A DNA stretch of 64,000 bases from Myxococcales bacterium (GCA_023954815.1 JAGSHB010000009.1:1-64000); one strand, 5' to 3'. Counted from the first letter of the stretch, positions 31,801-40,875 are shown. Numbers and translations: made by a program. Notes: a model not told the origin generated them from the letters alone.

Positions 31801-32548
31801 CCGCACATGTGGCCAGGATTTGAGCAAGAAGATGTGGTGCTGGGGCTTTGGTCCCTCAGGCGAGCGCGGAGATGGCAGCACGTCGCTCCACGGCAAGAAG
31901 CCTGGTTTGGTGAAGGGCCTGCCGGCCGATGCGCTGACTCAGGTCGATGTGCGCTCACGACGCAGCTGCGTGGTCACCGTGAAGGGGCAGCTGTGGTGTT
32001 GGGGGCAGAACAATAACAAGGACGTCTCCTCCAAATCCACGACGACCATCTCTGTCGCGACCCTGCGCAAGGCGCCGACGGCGGTGAAGTTCGTCGGTGG
32101 CGGGCGCTACACGCTCTGCGCTGTCGCTGGGCTTGGTAACCAGGGGCTGTGCTGGGGATCGAATAACGACGGCCAAGCCGGGGTCGGCGTCAACACATCG
32201 CCCATCGTGACGCCCAAGCTGCTCGCTGGTGTGAGCGTCAAGCCACTCGCGTTCAGCGGCGGGCGCAGGCACCTGATCATCCTCGGCAATGACGGCAAGG
32301 TCTACGCGGCAGGCAGTGGTAAGAACGGTGAGCTCGGCAATGGCGCGACCGGTGAGGTGAATAAGCTCGTCGCCAGTACGGCCTTCACGCAGACCTACGT
32401 CAAAGCCATTGGGTTTGACCAAAGCACGTGCGTCCTCGGTACCGATGGCGAAATCTACTGCGTTGGTAGCAATGGCTACGGGCAGTTGGGTCATGGCAAG
32501 AACATGTGGGGCGACGTCAAAGTGCCGGTCAAAGTCATCAAACCCTAG
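28811..32548 (+). CDS. Lipoprotein: long Cys-rich repeat region followed by RCC1-like repeats
   Basis: Lipobox LLLATAAC; many C-D-D-x-N-P-C-T-x-D-x-C units (SCDDNNPCTTDKCDPVTGC); C-terminal MACWGRNSDSQAGDGG, LYCWGANNYAQHGTGS, GLCWGSNNDGQAGVG, IYCVGSNGYGQLGHG. True start may be the GTG near 28841. Confidence 0.88.
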   Translation: MVRRRADGSLVRNLLLISLLLATAACGEPNVEGSAGLADALTGDAGAETSGGECLTDYDCDDLKGKTPCTLPVCTKGVCSWGLRAEGAPCSDLELKETACERSLCDKEGVCALTAEPVGTPCDLGRSIGECEVAACDVGHACNVTAKPNATACGLGECGNWCQSGKCVVTPDSAYDDNNPCTIDRCDQNTAIVHEPVTGALACDDGDPCTKDGTCSKGVCKKSPGAVCNDGIPCTKDACEKTGCVHTPDDDACAGTDPCFSLACDLSAGCTADTVNSGAKCDDGDSCTAVDTCSDSGTCDGSDNTCTCKSDGDCDNTNKCLPRHCFLGKCEIDESKRVVCDASGDGYCGKNTCAPKTGLCSMTVANAGKACEDNDICTASSACKDGVCAGAGVQSCDDNNPCTTDKCDPVTGCGTTATPGACDDGEKCTTGDSCKKGVCSGKLTSCDDNLGCTFDACDKSSGTCTNDPKNQTCDDNNPCTTDVCDGKSGCKNTPDDKATCKDGNKCTVTKCSAGKCIVSSFDESVPGCGCSKDSDCGDNNPCTQDSCNKGDCVFAPTPLNGKACADANLCVAGSTCAKGICGGGKPKVCNDDNPCTSDSCSPKTGKCATTAKSDGTSCDADGNKCTAGDACKSGACKAGALLDCSDKGGPCAEAACDKATGACAVSNSPKGAACDDGKYCTLKETCDGKGGCGGGAARPCDPTKLACKQSVCDNAKKGCVVVSVKAGTVCDDGKFCTVGESCSAVGSCGGSKARVCAGDSANCQTGLCDEDDGKCKTKVAKFGTLCDDGNDCTKTDKCTFGGKCKGSNLLSGVSCSDGNSCTKPDLCQKGVCTGKLLACDDNKPCTTDSCSAKTGACTHTPAKNGAVCAVNAICQTGKCSPFKAGWAKDIESGGSSRHICALRHDGTMACWGRNSDSQAGDGGSKVNKPQVIKDLGSVKQMAVGFDHSCGLRTDGKLYCWGANNYAQHGTGSSSGDEEEATFAKAVPLLSGVWAGYRRTCGQDLSKKMWCWGFGPSGERGDGSTSLHGKKPGLVKGLPADALTQVDVRSRRSCVVTVKGQLWCWGQNNNKDVSSKSTTTISVATLRKAPTAVKFVGGGRYTLCAVAGLGNQGLCWGSNNDGQAGVGVNTSPIVTPKLLAGVSVKPLAFSGGRRHLIILGNDGKVYAAGSGKNGELGNGATGEVNKLVASTAFTQTYVKAIGFDQSTCVLGTDGEIYCVGSNGYGQLGHGKNMWGDVKVPVKVIKP
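29320..31450 (+). repeat. Degenerate tandem coding repeats, Cys-rich units
   Basis: Recurring gacgacaacaayccstgyac at about 29336, 29998, 30230, 30420, 30578 and 31328. Confidence 0.8.
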
Positions 32549-32573
32549 GTATGTGTAGGGGCGAATCCGGGCG

Positions 32574-33545
32574 CTATCGCCTGGTTGCTGGGCTGCTCTG
32601 CGTTGCTTGACGCAAGGCCGCTCGCCCAAGGGCACGACACCGTTTGGCGTCCGCCTTTCGGCCCGCACGCGAAAACTGCTCCGCCGCCAAACCGAACGCC
32701 AGCGCTGCCTGTCTGCGACGCGTCGCCGCCCAAGCAGCGTGACCCGCACGACGTAGCAGGTCGCCCGCCTCAAGGCGCTGCTCGTTTGCCGCGGCGAGCT
32801 GCCCCAAGGCAAGCAAAGAGGCCGCCAACCCGCCTTCATCGTGCGCCTGGGCAAAGGCTGCCGCAGCTTGTTTGTAGCGACTCCGCGCTGCGGCAGGTCG
32901 TTGCTGCTTTTGCGCCAACCGCCCACGATTGTAGGCCAGCAGCGCGATTGCGCCTTGGCTCTTGCACCCCATCTTCGCCGCGTTGTCGTAGCGCTCGCGA
33001 GCCGCCGCCAACTCTCCTCGCTGGGCTTGCAGCGCCCCGAGTCCAGCCAGAGATTCAGCTCTGACACACCGGTCTGAACTCGACTGCGCTAGCTCCAAGG
33101 CCGTCTGCGCTCCCGCTTTGTCACCCGTCTCCGCGAGACAGCGGCCGACGGCCAACTGCGGGCGCCGCGCCGCTTCCGGCTGGCCCAGCTGGATGAAGAC
33201 TGCGGCGCTCTCCCGCAGTCGTGGCAGGGCCAACTCACATTTACCCAGCGCGGCCAGGGCCGTGCCTTGCCGCAACAGGAGCCGCGCCACCCCTGGCTGG
33301 TCATCTCGGGCGCGCGCCATCGAGACGCTGTGTTGGTAGCGCCGCGCCGCCAGACCGTAGCGGCCCATGGTGAATGCGGCGTCGGCGTCGGCCTCATGGC
33401 GATGCTGCAGCGTCGTGCGGGAGGCCGGGGGAGCCGAGCCGCATGCTGCAATTGTGGCGCTGATCCCGGCCCAAATGAGCGCGCTCCGGGCGGAGAGTTT
33501 GGGACCGGTGCCACCAATGGCAACCCTGAGGCGACGGCTGATCAT
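32574..33545 (-). CDS. TPR-repeat lipoprotein
   Basis: Lipobox TIAACG; repeated YGLAARRYQHSVSMARA..., ESLAGLGALQAQRGELAAARERYDNA... Confidence 0.8.
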   Translation of the reverse strand: MISRRLRVAIGGTGPKLSARSALIWAGISATIAACGSAPPASRTTLQHRHEADADAAFTMGRYGLAARRYQHSVSMARARDDQPGVARLLLRQGTALAALGKCELALPRLRESAAVFIQLGQPEAARRPQLAVGRCLAETGDKAGAQTALELAQSSSDRCVRAESLAGLGALQAQRGELAAARERYDNAAKMGCKSQGAIALLAYNRGRLAQKQQRPAAARSRYKQAAAAFAQAHDEGGLAASLLALGQLAAANEQRLEAGDLLRRAGHAAWAATRRRQAALAFGLAAEQFSRAGRKADAKRCRALGRAALRQATQSSPATRR

Positions 33546-34690
33546 GGCGCACCCAGCAGTTTGTTGAGTTGCGCATCGGTCGGCGCCGGCGGCGCGTCCC
33601 GCAGGCCGCTACTTGGCAGGGGGGCGGGGGTTGCGGTGGGGCGCAGGGTACCGCTGAGCAGCCAGTGTCGCTCGGCGGCGTCCATCACCGCGCGCGTCTC
33701 CAACAACACATCGTCGATCTGACTCATCAACCCGGGAACCTTGGGAGCAATCTTACGCAGCGACGCTGTGATCTTGACCAGGTCGCCGAGCGCACGCTTG
33801 CCGCTCTTCATCAGCACGGGCAGGTGCTGCAGCGCCCTGCCAGCCTGGCCGAGCACTTTGCTGGTCTTGTCAGCGAGGCCGTTGCTCGTCCTGATCACGC
33901 GGTCAGCTGTTGCCAGCGTTCGCTCCATGGAGACCGCTGCGGACTGGACCCGAACAATGAGGTCGACCACCTGCCTGACGAGCTTGGGATCATTGACCGC
34001 TCGCGCAACCAGACCGTCACCCTGATCCATCTTGCCGATGAGACCATCCGCACGGCCAATGAGCTTGTCCGCTCGCGCCATGACGTTGGCCGTCTGGTCG
34101 AGCAGCGCGGTGATGCGTTTGGTGAGTTTGGGCAAGTCTTTTTCTGGGGCGACCGTGTCCAAAATGGTGTTCAAGCGCCGGGTGAGCTTCTCCACCTGAA
34201 TCAACGTCGGCCTGAGCGTTTGGCGGCTGTCGGTCAGTACATCGGTGGCCAGCTGCAGCAAGTCTTCGGCGGCTCTCCCTTGGAGCGTGCCGCCCACCGC
34301 GATGGACTGCGTGCTCTTGCCACCTTTGAGCTCGATGAAGGGCTCCCCAGGCAAGCCGGCTATCGGTGTGTACAAGACGGCGATGCTGTCCGCGCGCACC
34401 GCTTTTCGATGCCGGGTCGTGACCGCCGCATGGGCGATGACCCGACCGTTCTTGTCATAGCTCGACCCTGTGACCCGGCCAATGACCTGACTGCCGATGC
34501 GAACGTCCATGCCGTCCCCGATGAGCGCCACCGTGCCCGAGCTAAATCGGATGTCGCAGGGAAAGGTCGTCTCGAACCACTGCCGGCTGCGACCCATGAG
34601 CGCGATGATGATGAAGACGGTCAGCACGGCGCCCAACGCAAAAACGCCGACGATCTCATTCTGATAGCGCAGCTTGAAGGGCTGGCTCAT
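33542..34690 (-). CDS. MlaD/MCE family protein
   Basis: MSQPFKLRYQNEIVGVFALGAVLTVFIIIALMGRSRQWFETTFPCDIRFSSGTVALIGDGMDVRIGSQVIGRV...YTPIAGLPGEPFIEL. Confidence 0.88.
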   Translation of the reverse strand: MSQPFKLRYQNEIVGVFALGAVLTVFIIIALMGRSRQWFETTFPCDIRFSSGTVALIGDGMDVRIGSQVIGRVTGSSYDKNGRVIAHAAVTTRHRKAVRADSIAVLYTPIAGLPGEPFIELKGGKSTQSIAVGGTLQGRAAEDLLQLATDVLTDSRQTLRPTLIQVEKLTRRLNTILDTVAPEKDLPKLTKRITALLDQTANVMARADKLIGRADGLIGKMDQGDGLVARAVNDPKLVRQVVDLIVRVQSAAVSMERTLATADRVIRTSNGLADKTSKVLGQAGRALQHLPVLMKSGKRALGDLVKITASLRKIAPKVPGLMSQIDDVLLETRAVMDAAERHWLLSGTLRPTATPAPLPSSGLRDAPPAPTDAQLNKLLGAP

Positions 34691-35403
34691 GGGGCCTCGG
34701 CAGGCTGCAGCGGCAAGTGGGTGCCACCGAAGCGAAGGGCCAACCCGGGATGGCTGGTGGCTGTCAGCATGGCGACCTGATAGCGCTTTCGCAACGCCGC
34801 TAGCCGTCGCCACACATCGATAGCGGTCTCCTCATCCAGGCCGAACGTCGGCTCATCCAAGATCAGCAGCGGCGGATGGGGCAGCCAGGCTCGGCCAATC
34901 GCGATGAGGTGGCGCTCGAGGTAGCTGGCCGTCGCCAGCGGGCGGCCGTGCAGGTCCCCAAGGCCGAGTTCGGAGCATACTTCCTTGGCACGCTGCTCTA
35001 GCTGATCCGATGTCGCGAGGTCGTGGTACCGCCACAGCAAGGTCAGGTTGTCGTGAAGTCCAAGGTTCGACAGCAGCCCGCCCTTTGCCGGCACAAATCC
35101 CACGCGCCGTCTCAGCAAGAGCAGCTCCGCCGCTGTCAGTTGCGACAGGTCTCGCCCCAAGCAAGTTACCGTGCCCGTCGTTCGCGGTTGGGCGCCGATG
35201 GCAGCGCGCAGGGCAGGGCTCTTGCCGTGGCCCGAGGGCGCCGAGATGACGGTCATCTCTCCCGGGTGCAGCGTGAGGTCGATCGGCGCAAAAAGGGCGC
35301 CGCGTTGGGCCGGAAGCGCCACGGACAGTGCGTCAAACCGAAGGAGCGGCGGGGTCATGATACCAGCACGGAAATGGTTCGCGGGTGGAGTCGGCAGGGT
35401 CAT
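34687..35403 (-). CDS. ABC transporter ATP-binding protein, MlaF-like, divergent motifs
   Basis: MTVISAPSGHGKSPALRAAIG (Walker A), LLILDEPTFGLDEE (Walker B/D-loop), but no LSGGQ signature; located between MCE and MlaE genes. Confidence 0.85.
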   Translation of the reverse strand: MTLPTPPANHFRAGIMTPPLLRFDALSVALPAQRGALFAPIDLTLHPGEMTVISAPSGHGKSPALRAAIGAQPRTTGTVTCLGRDLSQLTAAELLLLRRRVGFVPAKGGLLSNLGLHDNLTLLWRYHDLATSDQLEQRAKEVCSELGLGDLHGRPLATASYLERHLIAIGRAWLPHPPLLILDEPTFGLDEETAIDVWRRLAALRKRYQVAMLTATSHPGLALRFGGTHLPLQPAEAP

Positions 35404-35406
35404 CGA

Positions 35407-36246
35407 TTACGCCAAGTACAGCATCGCGCTGACCGCGACGTTCCAGCTAAAGAGGGCGCTCATCGCTCGAACGGTACCCCGCGTGGCCGCCCGGGGCACA
35501 TCGGTATCGTGCGGGCCTGCCGCCATCCCCTCGTAACAGGCCACGCCGGCGATCATGAGTCCCGGCACAAAGGTCTTGGCGAAAAAGGCTACGAAATCGA
35601 GCCACGAGAGCTGCCGCAAAAGCAGGTTGAGGAACTCGCCCGCACCCGTGTCACCCGCGATGAGCAATCCGCCCGCCAGGAGTCCCGCAGCGACCGAAAC
35701 GCCGAGGAAGAACAACGCGACGAGCACCACACTCGCCGCCATGCCGAAGATGCGAGGAACCACCAGGTACTCAAATGGATCGATGCCCGCATAGTCGAGC
35801 GCATCGATCTGGCCGCTGACCTGCATATTGCCCATCTCGACTACCATGGCGGTCCCGCTGCGCCCGATCAGGATCATGGCGGACACCAAGGGCCCCAACT
35901 CGCGTACCACGACCAACACCAGCAGCTTGCTCACCATGTCGGGACTGCCGGAGAGGTGCATTTGCGCCTGCACGATGACGCTGGCGCCAACCAGCACCGC
36001 GATCATCGCCGTGAAGGGCAAGGCCTCCACGGCGGTGAACAGGACCTGCCTTGTCAACACGGATCGCGTCACCGGTCGCACGTCCCGCCATCCCACGGTG
36101 AGACGTAGCAGTGCGTGGCCAATAAATGTTGCGATTTGGACGGTGTAGGCCACCAGCCAGCGCAGCTGCGCGCCGATGTTCGCGAGAAAAAACCGAGGGA
36201 TCTGCCGCACGGGTAGCGCGGATCGTAGGTGGTTGGAGTTGGCCAT
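35407..36246 (-). CDS. MlaE-family ABC transporter permease
   Basis: FTAMIAVLVGASVIVQAQ, VVRELGPLVSAMILIGRSGTAMVVEMGNMQVSGQIDALDYAGIDPFEYLVVPRI. Confidence 0.93.
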   Translation of the reverse strand: MANSNHLRSALPVRQIPRFFLANIGAQLRWLVAYTVQIATFIGHALLRLTVGWRDVRPVTRSVLTRQVLFTAVEALPFTAMIAVLVGASVIVQAQMHLSGSPDMVSKLLVLVVVRELGPLVSAMILIGRSGTAMVVEMGNMQVSGQIDALDYAGIDPFEYLVVPRIFGMAASVVLVALFFLGVSVAAGLLAGGLLIAGDTGAGEFLNLLLRQLSWLDFVAFFAKTFVPGLMIAGVACYEGMAAGPHDTDVPRAATRGTVRAMSALFSWNVAVSAMLYLA

Positions 36247-36469
36247 CGACAGCTACTGTTCAACGTCGACGCCCAGAGGTCCAGGGTAGATCGGTGCGTC
36301 CGCCGCCAAGTGCTGAGGCCCCAACACGGAAGGCCGGTTGGTGCCGGTCCGCCTCCAGCGTGCTGCCACGAGGGAGGCTACGAGGTTACGAGGGGGGCAA
36401 TGGAGGACTTGAAATCTTCTGCGATGTGCGCAAGATCGGGCCTCGAACGACCCCAATGACGCGGACGAT

Positions 36470-36976
36470 ATGATGAAGATGGCTCACCTGCTCGCGCTAG
36501 CGCTCTCCTTGGCGGTTGTTGTGGGGCCGAGTTTGGCCCATGGCAACAACTCTCGGACCCGATCGGATGGCACTAGCGACAACAGCTCACGAGGGAGCAG
36601 CACCGACGAGGACACCGTCGCGTCTGTGCTGCTCGCCACGACGCTGGTCGGTGTCGTTGGCACCGCATTCGGCCTGTACCGTTCCACGAAGAACTCTCAG
36701 CATCAGGCCGAGGTGGCCGAGTACTACTTGCGTCATCACGCTGTCCAGATTCGGCAGGATCTGAGCCTCGGACGCGGGCCGCTGCTTCGGGGCTTGTCGA
36801 AGGGGTTGAAGCTGGACGCAAAGCGCGGCCTTCAGTTCCGCAGGGCCGTTGTTGGCAAGCGGCGGGTGCTCCTCGGTCTGGCTCGCCCCAAACTCCTGAC
36901 CAAGGACCGCGCCCTACGCTTTTTCTGGGAACTCGGCCGGCTGGTGCCTCGTAAACCCGCTCCCAAGCGTTCGTAG
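36470..36976 (+). CDS. Secreted/membrane hypothetical protein
   Basis: Signal peptide MMKMAHLLALALSLAVVVGPSLAHG and TM VASVLLATTLVGVVGTAFGLY; 11 bp upstream of the DUF4105 gene. Confidence 0.65.
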   Translation: MMKMAHLLALALSLAVVVGPSLAHGNNSRTRSDGTSDNSSRGSSTDEDTVASVLLATTLVGVVGTAFGLYRSTKNSQHQAEVAEYYLRHHAVQIRQDLSLGRGPLLRGLSKGLKLDAKRGLQFRRAVVGKRRVLLGLARPKLLTKDRALRFFWELGRLVPRKPAPKRS

Positions 36977-36987
36977 TCCGTAGCGTC

Positions 36988-39276
36988 GTGTGCGCCCGCG
37001 ATGGCAGGCTGTCACCATACAGACACCGGTTGTGGCGGACGGCATGTTGTGCGGCCCTGGCGCTATGCGGTGCGCTACAGCCGGCTAGTGCCCGCGAAGG
37101 AACCAGCGCAACTATCCGAACAATGGCTAAGATTCGTGGGCTTTCGCGTGGCTGGGCGGCCAACCGTCGGTGGCTCGCGCTCGATGCAGGTAACCTCGGC
37201 GAAGCACCGTACAGTGCGACAGGACAACCGCCCGTACGAAGTCAGCAACAGCGCCTGGTCGCCTTCGCAGCGTCTGCGCTTCGACCGGACAAGGGCAGGG
37301 CGGCAGACGACCATCCTGCCTGCCGGCAGCCCCAACGGTGGCGTGTGTTGCGACAGTTGGCTGGGCGTGACGGGGTGGCGCTGCCGGCCCGACCCACCTG
37401 CACCGCGTTGGACGCGTTTGCCGATCCCGACAAGACGACGAGTCTAGAGGTGCTGTTTGTTGCCCCCAGCAGCACCCGCGCGGCGGCGAGTTTTGGCCAT
37501 CTGGTGCTGCGGCTTGTACGGGGCGATCCCGATGCCGTCGATGCCGCTGAACGCGATCCTGCCTTTGAAATCACAGCCCTGACGGGCTTTCACCATAGCT
37601 CGCTCTCGTACCTGGCGCAGGGGATGAGCGGCGGGTTTCCACTGGTCTTCGAGCAGTCCCGGCTGCGTACGGTGCTAGCCGACAATCTCCACGGCCAACA
37701 GCGGAGCATTCGGCGCTTGAGGTTGAACCTGACCCGTGCCCAGCGGCGGGCGGTCCTGGAGCTATTGTGGCAGGTCGAGCGAGAGTTGGCGCTGCCGTAC
37801 CGCTTTCTCAACCGGAATTGCGGCACCTACTTGGTGTGGCTGCTGGCGACGGCGCTGGATGGCAAACCGCACATTGACCCGAAGGTCTTTCTGTATGCCT
37901 CCCCCGCGGCGATGGTCGACCGGCTCGCGCGGGTGACGATGCGCCATGACGGGCGGCCGCTGTTGGCGCCACAACCAGGTACATTTGAGACCAGCGAACA
38001 GCGAAAAGATCGAGCAAAACTCACCATGTACGCTGCCAGGAACGAGCTTTCGCGCCTGAACGGCGGGCTTGGCAATCGTTGGCGGTACGTGGACTTGGGC
38101 AGTTTGAAACGGGTGCGACAGTTGACGACAGAGACGCTGAAGACCGCGCCGAAGATGGCGCCCGTGATCCACCGGTTGCTCTTAGCGAGCGTGTGGGTCA
38201 CCCGTGCCGACGTGGATGTGACCAAAGCCCGCGCCGACAAGATTGAGCGCGAGCGGGTGCAGGCCATCCCTGGGAGGCCCTTTCCTGGCATCCGTGAGGT
38301 CATGGGCTGGCGGCGTACGTTCTTTCAACATGAGGACCCCAAGTGGCGCCGACAGCGGAGGATCGAGCGGGTGCTCTGGGTGCAGGACTACATGAAGAAG
38401 GCGCCGCGCCGGCCAGCAACGTCTTCCGAAAAGGCGAGCTTGGCGCAGGCGGAGGCGGCCCATGCCCGGTTTGTGCAGGTCACGGACGTCTATGCTGAAG
38501 TCGCCGGTCTGCTTTCGATCACCGACCCCGCAGCATTGGAGCGGCGATGGCTTGCGGATCTCACGAAGCGCGAACAGCAGGCCTGGGGGCAGCGGGTGGT
38601 GCGCGGTCCGGCTGACTTTGTGGGTTTGGGCGTCGAACAGGGGCGAGATGCTGGCTGGGCGTTGGTGCTGGGTACGGCGTTTTGGCGCGAGGAACTGGGG
38701 CAGTGGCGCCCCCATGGTCTTGGTCCGCTGTCGACCTTTGTGCTCGCCGACATCGACACCCGCTTCGAGATTCGCAATCGGCGCGCCCGGTGGCTGAGCA
38801 ATCGAGCGCGGCTGTTCGAGTTCGCAAAGATGACGAAGCGTCCCGTGGAAGGCGTGTGGTCGTGGCTCGAGCGCCTGGGATGGGGCATGGGCATCCACGG
38901 TGAGGTGACCCGCGAGCGTGTGGATCTCAGCGTTCGGCTCGACGGCTACGCGTTGCTGCTCGACGGGGTGGGTAGCCCGTGGCTGGCCGGTCTGCGGGCG
39001 GGAGCGATGCCAACGCTGCGGAGGACGGACGATGCGACGATGGATATCCAGGGCGTGCTTGAGCCCTTCGTACAACGGCGCATCGGGTCGACGGGGCGCT
39101 TGGCTCTCGGCGGTCAGTATTGGCGGTCTTGGCGCACCCAGCGAATGGCCGCCGAGTTGGTCTTGGATGTGCCGTGGGGCCAGGCGGAGTTGTTTCGGAC
39201 GGTCACGCGTCTGCGGCAGCGCTGCGATGCACGATGGCGCTGCGATTGGACTTGGTATGCGGGGTTGAGTTGGTAG
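36988..39276 (+). CDS. DUF4105 (Lnb-type N-terminal) secreted protein
   Basis: LEVLFVAPSSTRAAASFGHLVLRL...AFEITALTGFHHSSLSYLAQGMSGGFP...LALPYRFLNRNCGTYLVWLL; signal peptide. Confidence 0.85.
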   Translation: MCARDGRLSPYRHRLWRTACCAALALCGALQPASAREGTSATIRTMAKIRGLSRGWAANRRWLALDAGNLGEAPYSATGQPPVRSQQQRLVAFAASALRPDKGRAADDHPACRQPQRWRVLRQLAGRDGVALPARPTCTALDAFADPDKTTSLEVLFVAPSSTRAAASFGHLVLRLVRGDPDAVDAAERDPAFEITALTGFHHSSLSYLAQGMSGGFPLVFEQSRLRTVLADNLHGQQRSIRRLRLNLTRAQRRAVLELLWQVERELALPYRFLNRNCGTYLVWLLATALDGKPHIDPKVFLYASPAAMVDRLARVTMRHDGRPLLAPQPGTFETSEQRKDRAKLTMYAARNELSRLNGGLGNRWRYVDLGSLKRVRQLTTETLKTAPKMAPVIHRLLLASVWVTRADVDVTKARADKIERERVQAIPGRPFPGIREVMGWRRTFFQHEDPKWRRQRRIERVLWVQDYMKKAPRRPATSSEKASLAQAEAAHARFVQVTDVYAEVAGLLSITDPAALERRWLADLTKREQQAWGQRVVRGPADFVGLGVEQGRDAGWALVLGTAFWREELGQWRPHGLGPLSTFVLADIDTRFEIRNRRARWLSNRARLFEFAKMTKRPVEGVWSWLERLGWGMGIHGEVTRERVDLSVRLDGYALLLDGVGSPWLAGLRAGAMPTLRRTDDATMDIQGVLEPFVQRRIGSTGRLALGGQYWRSWRTQRMAAELVLDVPWGQAELFRTVTRLRQRCDARWRCDWTWYAGLSW

Positions 39277-39604
39277 TCCCCAAGCCGTCAGGAACGTCGT
39301 TGATCCTGAGGGCCACCTAATATGCCTTGCCGACCGAGAAACCGCCGTAGCGGCCTCCCAGGACCGTTTGCGGGCATTTTGGCTCCAAAGAACGGTCGAA
39401 AATTGCGGCGCAGACACGCGCACGACCACTTTGGCTCCCCGGCGTTCGTGCGGCACGGCCACACGAGGCCGCTCCCACAACCGCTGATTTCTTGGCCGAT
39501 GCCGCAACTTCGTGAGACTGTGGCAGGCGATAACAGGCTGATCTATTAGATTGAACTGCCTCATTGTGCCCATCGTACGGGCTCGAAACACGAGAGAGAC
39601 GTTC

Positions 39605-40735
39605 ATGCCGGGGCTCGTGCCGCTCATCGCTCTGCAGCAGTACAAAGATCGCCTGCGGCGGTCGGTTGTGGTGGCGGCACTGATGGTGACGTTACCCACG
39701 AGCACAGGGCTTGCGGCCCCAGGTGACCGGCCAGAAGGGCGCGTCTTGGTCAAGGCTCAGGCGTTGCAGCAGCGGATGTTTCGCCACATGGTGCCTGGGG
39801 TGAAGGCGCTCAATCGCGCCCACGCAGGCACCGCCGCGTGGTGGCTGGCTCGCCGCGATGTGATGAACCACTGGCTACAGTACACAGATTCGCTCGGCCG
39901 GCTGCCGCTGCCGCCCGGGCAGTTTCGTGCGATGACTTGGGCGCCGCGCGGCGCGCTGAAGCGATTCGATGACGCGATGCGGGTGGCCAATACCCTGGCG
40001 TGGACCGGCGTTTTTGTCCGGCGCCCAGCCGGTGCGGTCGAGGACCTTCCCGACAATCCTAAGGAGTTGCCAAAGCTCGGTGGGCGCGTTCGGTTCTCGG
40101 GCCGCAGCACCAATGGCGCCAGCGTGTTGATTGTCGACACGGATAGCTGCGCGGGGGATGTACGCACGACGGCGGTGCGGATGCCGCCCAATCCGGGCGT
40201 CGGTGGCAAGCGCTTCGTTGTGCAGCGGACTGGGATGGCGTTGCCGGGAGGTAGGCCCGGCAAGCCGGGGAGCGCTTGGTTTGCGCTGCAGCAACGCAAT
40301 CGCCAGAAGGGCTGGGGCAAACAGCCCTTTATTCGTCAGTCGAACGCCCTTGTGCGCGTGGTTGGCCGTAAAGCGACGTACCGTGGCCCCGGACATGCGC
40401 GCGATGTGGTCGTGCCCGCGCCGCCGACCGTCAAACGCCTGTCTTGGCGTCAGCGCGATTGCTGTGACTGGCGCGTGGATACGGTGCTGGTCGATGCGGG
40501 CAGCGGGCGGGTCTTTGCGGCCTTGACCGAGCGTTGCCGCTGGACTGGGGTTGAAGGCGACACCTGCTACGACCCGGCGTTGAACAATGAGGCCTACGCC
40601 AACCAGCACTGCCGGCTACGCGAGCTGCACTGGGTGCGGTTTGGCAAGGTGATGCGCACCGACCAGCTATTCGAGCGCCCCAAGGCCAGCCGCCCCCTCA
40701 ACCGCTATTGGCGCTTGCCTCGGAAGCGCCGCTAG
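39605..40735 (+). CDS. Secreted hypothetical protein
   Basis: Signal peptide MPGLVPLIALQQYKDRLRRSVVVAALMVTLPTSTGLAA; long intact ORF. Confidence 0.65.
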   Translation: MPGLVPLIALQQYKDRLRRSVVVAALMVTLPTSTGLAAPGDRPEGRVLVKAQALQQRMFRHMVPGVKALNRAHAGTAAWWLARRDVMNHWLQYTDSLGRLPLPPGQFRAMTWAPRGALKRFDDAMRVANTLAWTGVFVRRPAGAVEDLPDNPKELPKLGGRVRFSGRSTNGASVLIVDTDSCAGDVRTTAVRMPPNPGVGGKRFVVQRTGMALPGGRPGKPGSAWFALQQRNRQKGWGKQPFIRQSNALVRVVGRKATYRGPGHARDVVVPAPPTVKRLSWRQRDCCDWRVDTVLVDAGSGRVFAALTERCRWTGVEGDTCYDPALNNEAYANQHCRLRELHWVRFGKVMRTDQLFERPKASRPLNRYWRLPRKRR

Positions 40736-40788
40736 CAGCGTGCTGCGTAATTAAAATTACTGTCGCAGCACGCTGCTAGTTTTCTTTT
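40734..40788 (+). terminator. Rho-independent terminator
   Basis: Perfect 14-bp inverted repeat AGCAGCGTGCTGCG (40734-40747) / CGCAGCACGCTGCT (40764-40777), then agttttctttt; overlaps the upstream stop codon. Confidence 0.85.
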
Positions 40789-40875
40789 CAATTGGGGGGC
40801 TAAGAGCGCCCCCAGTCGCGGCAAGCCGCGACTTCCCCATCCCGGCAGACTGCTAGAGCGTTGGGCAGCCAGCTC

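Noticed and set aside
38182-39753. 523-aa minus-strand ORF
   Set aside because: Antisense to the DUF4105 gene; composition is Pro/Arg/His-rich shadow sequence.
40815-40832. GTCGCGGC-AA-GCCGCGAC hairpin between convergent genes
   Set aside because: Stable stem but no U-tract on either strand; not called as a second terminator.
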